A stretch of DNA of 64,000 bases, from positions 372,001-436,000 of the forward strand of contig WLWY01000006.1 of NCBI GenBank assembly GCA_012103325.1. The letters are read 5' to 3'. Position numbers and translations under genes: made by a program. The DNA comes from Alphaproteobacteria bacterium (lineage in GTDB: Bacteria > Pseudomonadota > Alphaproteobacteria > UBA8366 > GCA-2717185). Positions within the stretch are counted from its first letter, which is position 1. The number at the start of each line of letters is the position of its first letter. Below the pieces are notes generated by a model. That model saw nothing but the letters and a program-made list of their open reading frames with translations, was not told the DNA's origin and did not search any database. Of the stretch, positions 17,570 to 27,100 are shown in pieces.

Positions 17570-17603
17570 ACGCTCCTGGTTATAGAATTATAACGAGGAG
17601 CGT
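17570..17603. promoter_or_regulatory. 34-bp near-perfect palindrome upstream of the AT-rich gene
   Basis: Arms ACGCTCCTGGTTATA (17570-17584) and TATAACGAGGAGCGT (17589-17603) pair at 14 of 15 positions around GAAT. It lies 38 bp upstream of the ATG at 17532 on the minus strand. There is no T-run on either side, so an intrinsic terminator is unlikely. An operator or a mobile-element end fits better. Confidence 0.5.
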
Positions 17604-17702
17604 CTCACTGTGTCTAATTTGAATTCGACATTCAAAAGCACCATTTGATGTCGCGTAGAACATGAAATATGAATAGCCCCGAGTTTTCTAGACACCCTCG
17701 GT

Positions 17703-17780
17703 TCATATATCCTTCTGCCGTTCGAACTCGACGGGCGACAGCATCCCGTTCCTCACATGCTTGCGTTTCGCACATGAAGC
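17703..17780 (-). mobile_element. IS3-family transposase C-terminal remnant
   Basis: The minus strand reads KRKHVRNGMLSPVEFERQ followed by KDI and a stop (17703-17705). This is the typical C-terminal end of an IS3-group OrfB transposase. Nothing upstream of it in the same frame is transposase-like, because a MITE-like element begins at 17783. Only a tail of the insertion sequence remains. Confidence 0.75.
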
Positions 17781-17782
17781 CT

Positions 17783-17946
17783 AGGGTCAGGTCTTGCAAT
17801 ACGACAAATCCACCAACGTTAGCTCGTCTAATTAGCTCTGTCCCACGCCGCGAGATTTTAGATTGCTCCAGCGAGTATTATTCGCAAAGGTCAAGCTGCT
17901 CGGCAGCAGTTCATGAGACAATCGTAGGATTGCAAGACCTGAGCCT
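17783..17946. mobile_element. 164-bp MITE-like element with 18-bp inverted ends
   Basis: The ends are AGGGTCAGGTCTTGCAAT (17783-17800) and ATTGCAAGACCTGAGCCT (17929-17946), inverted repeats that match at 17 of 18 positions. The 128 bp between them encode nothing convincing. No target duplication is clear. The element abuts the IS3 remnant, which it may have interrupted. Confidence 0.55.
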
Positions 17947-18094
17947 GAAGTTCTGCGATACTATATTCGTTGGCAGAGACCTGCGTCGTGTTGCGAATGA
18001 TTGCGGTAGCACCGTACTGGAAATGATTCGCCTGACGCCTTTCGCCACCGTGGTCTAAAATACCTGGCATCGCGAACCGAAGTTTGGATTATGG

Positions 18095-18709
18095 ATGCCG
18101 TTTCGCCGCGCTGCCTTATGGATATCATTTTCTGCTGCGATCCTCATGTCGCCACGCGTGCAAGCAGATGACATCGTCTTGCATGCAGCGAAAGATGTCG
18201 AATGTCCCGTAGCGGTTACGGCCGACAAAAAATGGCACGTCCTGAAGGTTCGAGTCTCGCCCGACAATACCGATGGAGGCCGGTGCAGAATCGATAAAGA
18301 GAAGACCCAGAGGGCCCTAACGTTTGCATTTCGAGCGCTAGCCGAAAGTGGTGACCCAACACGCTACGAATCGGTATTTTTGGGACGCATCGAATTCTAC
18401 AAATGGCTCAGCCGTTATCTCGTGGTCCGTGCCCGCGGGCATCAAGATTAGTCGACGGAAACGGGCCGACCGGCGCGGGACAAAAACATTAACGCTTTGG
18501 TGAACGGAATTTTGGGCGAGCCCACCGTGTTGGATGCTCTACGCCCTGCCCTCCAGCGTGCCGGGTATCGGCCGGCCGGGTTCTCCTGCGAGAAAGTTCT
18601 CGTGTCCGGCCCCGGCACCCGGCATGTCGAGCCCGCGTGGGCGTCGAAGGCGAAACACGTTCCCTACGATGCGATGTGCTGGCTGAAACTGGAAAAGGGG
18701 AGCGGGTGA
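18095..18709 (+). pseudogene. Secreted-protein gene interrupted by an in-frame TAG
   Basis: The ATG at 18095 opens a protein with a signal peptide (RRAALWISFSAAILMSPRVQA, cleavage before DDIV). It reads for 118 codons to TAG at 18449-18451. The same frame continues for 86 more codons (STETGRPARDKNINALVNGI to MCWLKLEKGSG) to a TGA at 18709. Both halves have similar composition, and the second half has no ATG of its own, so I read them as one 204-residue periplasmic protein with an amber mutation. Cys residues in both halves (VECP, GGRCRI, FSCEKV, AMCW) would suit disulphides. The family is not recognised. The first half could still be made as a truncated secreted protein. Confidence 0.55.
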
Positions 18710-18734
18710 CGCCACCCACCCATTTCATTGATTT

Positions 18735-18763
18735 CGTCATCCTCGACTTGATCGAGGATCCAG
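18735..18763 (+). repeat. REP-like palindrome, forward copy
   Basis: A 29-bp unit of the pattern GTCATCC-x-CTTGA-x-GGATCCAG, with stem ATCCTCGA/TCGAGGAT around a short loop. Such palindromes are scattered between genes in many alphaproteobacteria. It pairs with the inverted copy at 18853. Confidence 0.75.
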
Positions 18764-18852
18764 TCCACTGCAGAAAGGCCACCGTCCCCGCGAAGGTTTG
18801 CGTTGGGCGCGCGAAGCCATTTCTTTAACCGGCTGTCGGAATTCACCGTTTC

Positions 18853-18881
18853 CTGGATCCCGCATCAAGTGCGGGATGACG
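18853..18881 (-). repeat. REP-like palindrome, inverted copy
   Basis: The reverse-orientation partner of the unit at 18735, with stem ATCCCGCA/TGCGGGAT around TCAAG. The outer bases CTGGATCC and GATGACG match the first copy in inverse order. The remaining 176 bp up to the peptidase start hold no further structure that I see. Confidence 0.75.
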
Positions 18882-19057
18882 GCCTTTGTTGCTGGAAGCG
18901 GAGGCGCGCTATTGGCAATTGCCCCGCCGCGAGACGGCCAAAACGAATAAGCGTCCCTTCCAATCGGTCAATTCGGCATTACCTGAAAGACTTCGGACGA
19001 ACCGACAAGAAAATCTTTACGGCGTATGCGGTATCGCTGAGGCGAAAGGACGAATTT

Positions 19058-21136
19058 ATGACGGGCAATTCAACGAAGACAATCGACGTCAACCCGGCGA
19101 TAGCGGCCTGGAACGGCCCGCTGGGCTTGCCCGAATTCGCGAAAATTGCGGACCGGGATTTAGAGGCCGCGTTCGACGCCGCCCTGCCCGCGCATTTGGC
19201 GGACATCGAAGCGATTGCCAACAATTCCGAAGCGCCGACCTTCGAAAACACCATCGTGGCATTGGAATTGGCGGGTGAGCTGTTGGACCGGGCGTCCGGC
19301 ATTTTCTGGAACCTGTCCGGGGCAAATACGAACGACACGCTGCAGGCGCTGGAGCGTAAGCTTTCCCCCGAATTCTCCCGGCACTACTCCGCCATCATGA
19401 TGAACCGCGCGTTGTTCGGCCGTATCGACGCGCTGTATCGGGACCGGGATGGCCTCGGTCTCGATGCGGAGGCCAGCCGCGTGCTGGAACTGACCTGGAA
19501 GTCCTTCGTGCGGTCGGGCGCGCAGCTCGACGATGCGGATCAGACACGGCTCGCGGCAATCAACGAACGTCTTGCGACACTCGGCACAGCGTTTTCGCAG
19601 AATGTGCTGGCCGACGAATCCGGTTATGCGTTGGTGCTTGAAACGAAGGAAGATCTGGCGGGACTGCCGGACTCGCTGGTTGCCAGTATGGGCGCGGCGG
19701 CGGCCGAGCGCGGCCACGCGGGCAAGCATGCCGTGACCTTGTCGCGGTCGATCATCGAGCCGTTCCTGACCTTCTCGACGCGGCGCGATTTGCGCGAGAC
19801 GGCCTTCCAGGCCTGGATCGCCCGGGGCGAGCATGCGGGTGAGCACGACAATCGCCCGATTGTCACGGAGATGGTGAAGCTGCGCGCCGAGAAAGCGGCG
19901 CTGCTCGGATACGACAGCTTCGCGCATTTCAAGCTGGACAATACCATGGCGAAGACGCCGGAGACCGTCCGTTCGCTACTCGAAACCGTATGGGAAAAGG
20001 CGTGCGGCCGCGCCGCCGAAGAAACGGCAGAGCTTGCCGGCCTGATCTCGGCGGAGGGCCACAATCACGACGTCGCGCCGTGGGATTGGCGCCATTACAG
20101 CGAAAAGGCGCGGGCAGCACGGTACGATTTCAACGAAGCGGAGATAAAGCCGTATCTGCAGCTGGAGAAGATGATCGACGCGGCCTTCCATACGGCAGAG
20201 AATCTGTTCGGCATCACCTTCCGCAAACATGACGATGTGAAAGCCTATCACCCCGATGTGCGGATCTTCGAAGTACTCGGCGCGGACGGCAAGCGGATCG
20301 CGGTCTTCCTCGGCGATTACTTCGCCCGGCCATCGAAACGGTCCGGCGCGTGGATGAGTTCGTTTCAGGATCAGCACAAGCTGACGGCGGATGGCGAGGG
20401 CCAGACGCCGATCGTCGTGAACGTGTCCAACTTCGCCAAGGCGCCGGCGGGCGAACCGGTCCTGATCACCATGGATGACGCAAGAACCCTGTTCCACGAA
20501 TTCGGGCACGCCCTGCACGGCATGCTGTCGGACGTCACCTATCCGTCGATTTCCGGCACGTCGGTCAGCCGCGATTTCGTGGAACTGCCGTCGCAGCTGT
20601 ACGAGCACTGGCTGACCGTGCCGGAGGTGCTGCAGCGTTTCGCGGTGCATCACGAAACCGGCGAGGCGATCCCCGAGGCGCTGCTCGACAAGATGCGGGC
20701 GGCCGAGAAGTTCAACAAGGGCTTCGCCAATGTGGAGTTCACGTCGTCGGCGCTCGTCGACATGGCGTTCCACACGCTCGACCCGAAACAAGCTGAAAAT
20801 GTCGACCCGCTGGCCTTTCAGGCCGATGTTCTGGCCGGACTCGACATGCCCGCGGCGATCGTCATGCGCCACGCGACGCTGCATTTCAGCCACGTGTTCG
20901 CCGGCGACGGCTATTCGGCCGGGTACTATTCCTACATGTGGTCCGGCGTGCTCGACGCCGACGCGTTCCTCGCCTTCAAGGAAGCCGGCAATGCGTTCGA
21001 CCCCGCAATCGCCGGCAAGCTCCACCGCTACATTTATTCGTCCGGCGGCTCCCTGGACCCGGAAGACGCCTACATCGCCTTCCGCGGCAAACTGCCCTCG
21101 CCGGACGCCCTGCTCGAGAAAGAGGGGCTGTCATAG
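19058..21136 (+). CDS. M3-family zinc oligopeptidase (Dcp/OpdA type)
   Basis: A 692-residue cytoplasmic metallopeptidase of family M3 (peptidyl-dipeptidase Dcp / oligopeptidase A). The zinc motif HEFGHALHG lies near residues 481-489 (H481, E482, H485), and the third ligand Glu is in the downstream DFVELPSQLYEHW. It has the N-terminal helical domain typical of the family (AAFDAALPAHLADIEAIANN). It degrades short peptides, for example signal-peptide remnants. I chose the ATG at 19058, which has AAAGGA upstream and begins the family homology; the frame is open upstream through a REP-like palindrome. The gene converges on the giant RTX gene, with 38 bp and no evident terminator between them. Confidence 0.92.
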   Translation: MTGNSTKTIDVNPAIAAWNGPLGLPEFAKIADRDLEAAFDAALPAHLADIEAIANNSEAPTFENTIVALELAGELLDRASGIFWNLSGANTNDTLQALERKLSPEFSRHYSAIMMNRALFGRIDALYRDRDGLGLDAEASRVLELTWKSFVRSGAQLDDADQTRLAAINERLATLGTAFSQNVLADESGYALVLETKEDLAGLPDSLVASMGAAAAERGHAGKHAVTLSRSIIEPFLTFSTRRDLRETAFQAWIARGEHAGEHDNRPIVTEMVKLRAEKAALLGYDSFAHFKLDNTMAKTPETVRSLLETVWEKACGRAAEETAELAGLISAEGHNHDVAPWDWRHYSEKARAARYDFNEAEIKPYLQLEKMIDAAFHTAENLFGITFRKHDDVKAYHPDVRIFEVLGADGKRIAVFLGDYFARPSKRSGAWMSSFQDQHKLTADGEGQTPIVVNVSNFAKAPAGEPVLITMDDARTLFHEFGHALHGMLSDVTYPSISGTSVSRDFVELPSQLYEHWLTVPEVLQRFAVHHETGEAIPEALLDKMRAAEKFNKGFANVEFTSSALVDMAFHTLDPKQAENVDPLAFQADVLAGLDMPAAIVMRHATLHFSHVFAGDGYSAGYYSYMWSGVLDADAFLAFKEAGNAFDPAIAGKLHRYIYSSGGSLDPEDAYIAFRGKLPSPDALLEKEGLS

Positions 21137-21174
21137 AAATCGCAACTTGCTTTTAAACGTGTGCTCTATGTCGA

Positions 21175-24100
21175 TTACGCATCCCATGCCGCCTGAAGCG
21201 CATTTTGAAAGTCAGTATCGTTGGCAATGCCAGACGGCAAGTCCGGGTCGCTTCCGGTAGGCGCCGTAAAGCCAGCCATTGCATTGACAAGCGACTGGAC
21301 TTCATTCGCCTCCAACACGCCTGTTTCGTCCGCCACCTCAATACGGTCGACCCTTTTTGCTGTATCAGTAAACCAATTTGTCAGCGATACGGTGTCGCTT
21401 AACCCAACGATACTGATTTCCAGATTGTTGCCGGATTGCGTCAGCCAAAGCTGATCCGACGCAATTCCGGCGTCGAACGTCAACGTATCGGTCGACGAGC
21501 CGTCGCTGCCGGTATTATCGAGAGTATCTACGCCGTCGCCGCGGCCGAACATGTAGGTGTCGCTGCCAGTACCGCCATTCAAAATGTCGTTCCCCGCACC
21601 ACCATCCAGTGTATCCGCGCCTTCTTGACCGACGAGCCAGTCGTTGCCACCGTCACCGTTCAGGATGGCGCCTTCCGTACCGGCATCAAGTGTATCGTTG
21701 CCATCCCCGCCGCGTAGCGTATCGAAGCCTGCGCCGCCATGCAGATAATCGGCACCGGCATCGCCGTTAACGACGTCCGCGCCACCGCTGCCATAGAGGT
21801 CATCGTCGCCATCGCCGCCATGCAAGGTATCTGCGTCCGCACCGCCATCGAGGTAATCCGCGCCATCACCGCCGCCAAGGATATCGTTTCCGGCACTGCC
21901 GTTCAGCGTATCGGCGCCACCGAGGCCGACAAGAACGTCGCCACCGGCATTGCCGGTAAGCGTATCGCCGCCGGAGCCACCAGCCAGCCAGTCGATCCCG
22001 CTGCCGCCGGTCTGCGTCACACCCGTGGTGTTGCCCAGCGCGTTCTGCGTCGTCGACAGCGAAGAAATAGCGATCGTCGTACCGTCGAAGAACTTCAGCG
22101 TTTCGATCTTGTCCTTCGTGTCCGTCCAGTTTTCGATCGTGACCCGGTCAGACAAGGATGCGAACGCGGTATCAGGGCTGGCCGAATCGACGATGCCAAC
22201 TTTCAGCGTGCTTCCGCTCAAATCCAGAGCAACGTCCGAAACGGCAATGTCGGAACCGAAGGATAGAATGTCGCTCCCCGCATTGTATTCCACTGTCGGA
22301 TAGGTCATATGGCTGGTATCGACCCAGTTTTCACCGTCATGATAACCACTGACCACCCAGGTCGGCACGACCGCTTGATATTCATCGCGGATCGTATCAA
22401 GCCCGTCGCCGCGCAAGAAACCATAGGTATCATTGCCGTCGCCGCCTTCCAGGCGATCCGTCCCCGTACCGCCATATAACTCGTCGGCACCACCGCTGCC
22501 GATCAGCGTATCCGTTCCCGCAAACCCATAGAGCGCATTGGCGCTGCTGTTTCCGGATACGGTTTCATTCGACGATGTCCCGGCAATAAGACCTGCCGGA
22601 TTGCTCACCGTAACCGACACCGTCGCCGTGTCCGTACCACCATTCAGATCGTCGACCTGCGCCGTGAAGCTGTCGGTACCGTAGAACCCAAGTTCCGGCC
22701 GGTAGCTGAACACCCCGTCCGTCCCCATATCTACAAAACCATCCGAAGGTCCGGCGGTGATCGAATAGGACTGTGCCTGACCACTATCAACATCAGTCGC
22801 GCTCAGCGTCCCAACGCCGGTGCTGTTCGGGCTCAGCGTAATGCTTTGATCCGATGCGACAGGCGCGTCGTTCACAGCGGCAACATTCACCGTCACCGTC
22901 CCGTTCGACGTCCCGCCATTGCCGTCACCCGCCGTGTACTCGAATGTTGCCGCACCGTTGAAGTTCGCGCTCGGCGTGAACACAACGTCCCCATTCACAT
23001 CCAGCGTCGCCGTCCCGTTCACCGCGTTCTGAACCGCCGTCAAGGTCAGCGAATCGTTCTCGATGTCCGTGTCGTTCGACAGCAGCGTCGATGCCAGGAT
23101 CGTCTTCGCTGTATCCTCCGTCGCCGAAACGCTGTCCGAAACCACTACCGGTGCATCGTTCACCGCGGCCACGTTCACCGTCACCGTCCCGTTCGACGTC
23201 CCGCCATTGCCGTCACCCGCCGTGTACTCGAATGTCGCCGCACCGTTGAAGTTCGCACTCGGCGTGAACACAACGTCGCCGTTCACGTCCAGCGTCGCCG
23301 TCCCGTTCACCGCATTCTGAACCGTTGTTATAGTCAGTGTGTCGTTCTCGATATCCGTGTCGTTCGACAGCAGCGTCGATGCCAGGATCGTCTTCGCCGT
23401 GTCCTCCGTCGCCGAAACGCTGTCCGAAACCGCTACCGGCGCATCGTTCACCGCGGCCACGTTCACCGTCACCGTCCCATTCGACGTTCCGCCATTACCA
23501 TCACCCGCCGTGTATTCGAACGTCGCCGCACCGTTGAAGTTCGCGCCCGGCGTGAACACAACGTCCCCATTCACGTCCAGCGTCGCCGTCCCGTTCACCG
23601 CATTCTGAACCGCCGTCAAGGTCAGCGAATCGTTCTCGATATCCGTGTCGTTCGACAGCAGCGTCGATGCCAGGATCGTCTTCGCCGTGTCCTCCGTCGC
23701 CGAAACGCTGTCCGAAACCGCCACTGGCGCGTCGTTCACAGCGGCGACGTTCACCGTCACCGTCCCGTTCGACGTTCCGCCATTGCCATCACCCGCCGTG
23801 TACTCGAACGTCGCCGCACCGTTAAAGTTCGCGCCCGGCGTGAACACAACGTCCCCATTCACGTCCAGCGTCGCCGTCCCATTCACCGCATTCTGAACCG
23901 CCGTCAAGGTTAGCGAATCGTTATCAATGTCCGTGTCGTTCGACAGCAGGGTCGATGCCAGAATTGTCTTCGGTGTGTCCTCCGTCGCCGAAACGCTGTC
24001 CGAAACCGCCACCGGTGCGTTATTCACCGTGACATTGACCGTCGCGTTCGACGTTCCGCCCTTGCCGTCACTCACCACGTAATCGAACGTCGCCACCCCA

Positions 24101-27100
24101 GAGAAGGTCGGGTCCGGCGTGAACAGCACGTCGCCGTTCACGTCCAGCGTTGCCGTCCCATCCGCCGCATTTTGCACCGCAACAAGGAATGGCGTATCGC
24201 CGTCCACGTCGCTGTCGTTAGACAACAATGACGACGCAAGAATTGTGACCGCAGCACCCTTCTGCGTCACCGCACTGTCCGCGACCACCGTCGGCGCGTC
24301 GTTCAGGCCATCGATGGTTACCGTTACCGTGCCGGCGGATGCGCCACCCTGACCGTCCGATACGGCGTAAGTGAAGCTGTCCGTATCCGTTTCATTGCTA
24401 GCCAGCCCATCAAACTGTCCATTCGGATCATAATCGAAGGTGCCGTCCGCATTCAGCGTCAGCAAAGCACCCGATGCCAGAGTCGTCTGGGTACCGACAT
24501 CGGCGGTTTCGTTGTTCACACCGGAGATGGTCAGCGTCCCGCCATCCAAATCCGAATCCGCGCCTGCGCCGCCCAGCACATCGCCGCTGATGATCGTATC
24601 CTGGTTGGTGAATTCTGCGTCAGGGCGCGCAATCGGCAGCAAATTGTCGTTATCGACAACAACCGATTGATCCGCGAAGGAGAGCAGCTCAACGCCCATG
24701 ACCGTGTCCGTACCATTGGTACCAACCTGATCCGTCACCGTCAGCGTCGAGCCGGACCACGAGAAGCCGTAATCGGCCAGGTCACCCGAGAACACCGCCG
24801 TATCCACACCGGCGCCGCCGTCCAGGGCATCGTTGCCCCCACGCCCTTCCAGGATATCGTCTTCCCCGCCGCCATTCAGCGTATCAGCACCGCTCTGACC
24901 GGCAAGCTGGTCGTTACCGTCGCCACCGTTCAGAAGGCCGCCATCGAGCCCCGCGTCGAGTATGTCGTCGCCGATACCGCCATCCAACGTATCGAAGCCG
25001 CTACCACCCTGTAGCGTGTCAGCACCATCGCCACCGGCAAGCGAGTCGGCGCCGGCACCGCCATCGAGGAAATCAGCCCCGTCTTCGCCAGATATAGCGT
25101 CATTGCCACCGTGACCGAAAAGGGTGTTCGCGCCGCTGTCACCGGTAATCGTGTCTGCACCGACATTCGACCCGAAGACGTTTTCGATCGAGGTTAACGT
25201 ATCGCTGCCGTCACCGCTGGCAACGCCATTGCCACTACCATTATCCAGATCGACCGTCACCGCGCCCGATACATCGTAAAAATCGACGCTATCGATCCCG
25301 CCACCGCCATCAAGCGTATCGTTGCCGGCGCCGCCGACCAAAGTATCGTTGCCGCCGAAGCCTTCGATCACATTGCCGGCACCATCGCCAATCAACACAT
25401 CGCCAAATGCCCCGCCGCGAAGATTTTCGAACGCCAAAAGCGTATCGTCGCCAGAACCACCGGACGCCGTGCCCGCCGCCAAGTCGGCATGCACGCCGTC
25501 GGTTGCGGACGCAAAAGATGCCGTGTCGGTACCATCACCGCCGGTCAGCACGTCCGAGCCAGCCCCACCATCCACAACATCATTGCCAGCAAAACCGTTC
25601 AGGACGTTTGCACCGGAATTTCCGACAATCGTATCGTCGCCGGTATTCGATCCGTACGCATTCTCGATCGAGACCAAGGTATCGTTTCCATCGGTACCCG
25701 TCATCGTGCCGCCGGCGAGGTCGATATTCACCGCACCCGTCGCATAAAAATAGTCGGCTAAATCGGTGCCCGCACCGCCATCCAGCGCATCGTTGCCTAA
25801 ATCACCACGGAAGTTATCGTCACCAGCGCCGCCATAGACAACGTCGTTGCCACTGCCGGCAACCAACTGGTCATTGCCATCTTCGCCGTACAGCGTGTCA
25901 GTACCATCAACACCATAGAGCACGTCGTTACCCGCGCCGCCATAGACAGTGTCGTTGCCGGCACTGCCGTCGACGAGATCGTCCCCCGCGCCGCCGTTTA
26001 CAACATCGTCGCCGCCATTCCCATACAATGCGTCAGCACCGGCCAAGCCCTGCAGGTTATCGTTACCGTCATAACCGAACAGGGTATTTATTCCGTCGTC
26101 GCCAGTCAGCGTATCGGCAAAGTTCGATCCGTTGATATTCTCGATACCAATCAGCGTGTCGCCCTGCGCATCGCCACCAACACCCGTTCCTGCTTCGAGG
26201 TCGACGGTTACACCCGCACCGGAAGCCAAATATGTCGCAGTATCCGCGCCATCACCGCCGCTCAACACATCCGCACCAGCACCGCCACTAATGAGATCGG
26301 CGCCACCGAGGCCGACAAGAACGTCGCCACCGGCATTGCCGGTAAGCGTATCGCCGCCAGAACCACCAGCCAGCCAGTCCATACCGCTGCCGCCGGTTTG
26401 CGTCACACCCGTGGTGTTGCCCAGCGCGTTCTGCGTCGTCGACAATGAAGAAATAGCGATCGTCGTGCCGTCGAAGAACTCCAGCGTTTCAACCTTGTCG
26501 TTCGTGTTCGTCCAATTCTCAATTGTGACCCGGTCCGAGAGAGAACCGAATGCCGTATCAGGACTGCTGGAATCGACGATACCGACTTTCAGCGTGCTTC
26601 CACTCAATTCAAGCGCAACATCCGAAACGGCGATGTCGGAGCCGAAGGAAATGATATCCGAACCACCGTCCTGTGATACCGGCCCTGGTCCAAGGACCGG
26701 TGGGACATAGTTGTTTTCATCATCGGTGTATCCCGGTACGACGACCACCTGGTTCGCTACCATCGGTGTATAATCATCATGGATGGTATCGAGGCCATCT
26801 CCACGCAGGAACCCGTAGGTATCGTTGTGCTGGCCACCTTCAAGACGGTCTGCGCCCGTACCGCCATATAACTCGTCGGCACCACCGCTGCCGATCAGCG
26901 TATCCGTTCCCGCAAACCCATAGAGCGCATTAGCGCTGCTGTTTCCGGATACGGTTTCATTCGACGATGTCCCGGCAATAAGACCCGCCGGGTTGCTCAC
27001 CGTAACCGACACCGTCGCCGTATCCGTACCGCCATTCAAATCGTCGACCTGCGCCGTGAAACTGTCGGTGCCGTAGAACCCAAGTTCCGGCCGGTAGCTG

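Noticed and set aside
17258..17593. 111-codon plus-strand frame in the AT-rich island
   Set aside because: The minus strand gives a more protein-like sequence with a ribosome binding site; the plus frame is rich in Cys, Ile and Phe as expected of an antisense frame.
17669..18058. 129-codon plus-strand frame across the IS3 tail and MITE
   Set aside because: It spans two unrelated mobile remnants and has no natural composition.
21137..21174. Intrinsic terminator between the convergent peptidase and RTX genes
   Set aside because: No stable hairpin is visible in these 38 bp.
22846..23913. 355-codon plus-strand frame with regular Arg/His-rich repeats
   Set aside because: Antisense to the 288-bp VCBS repeats; its periodicity only reflects them.
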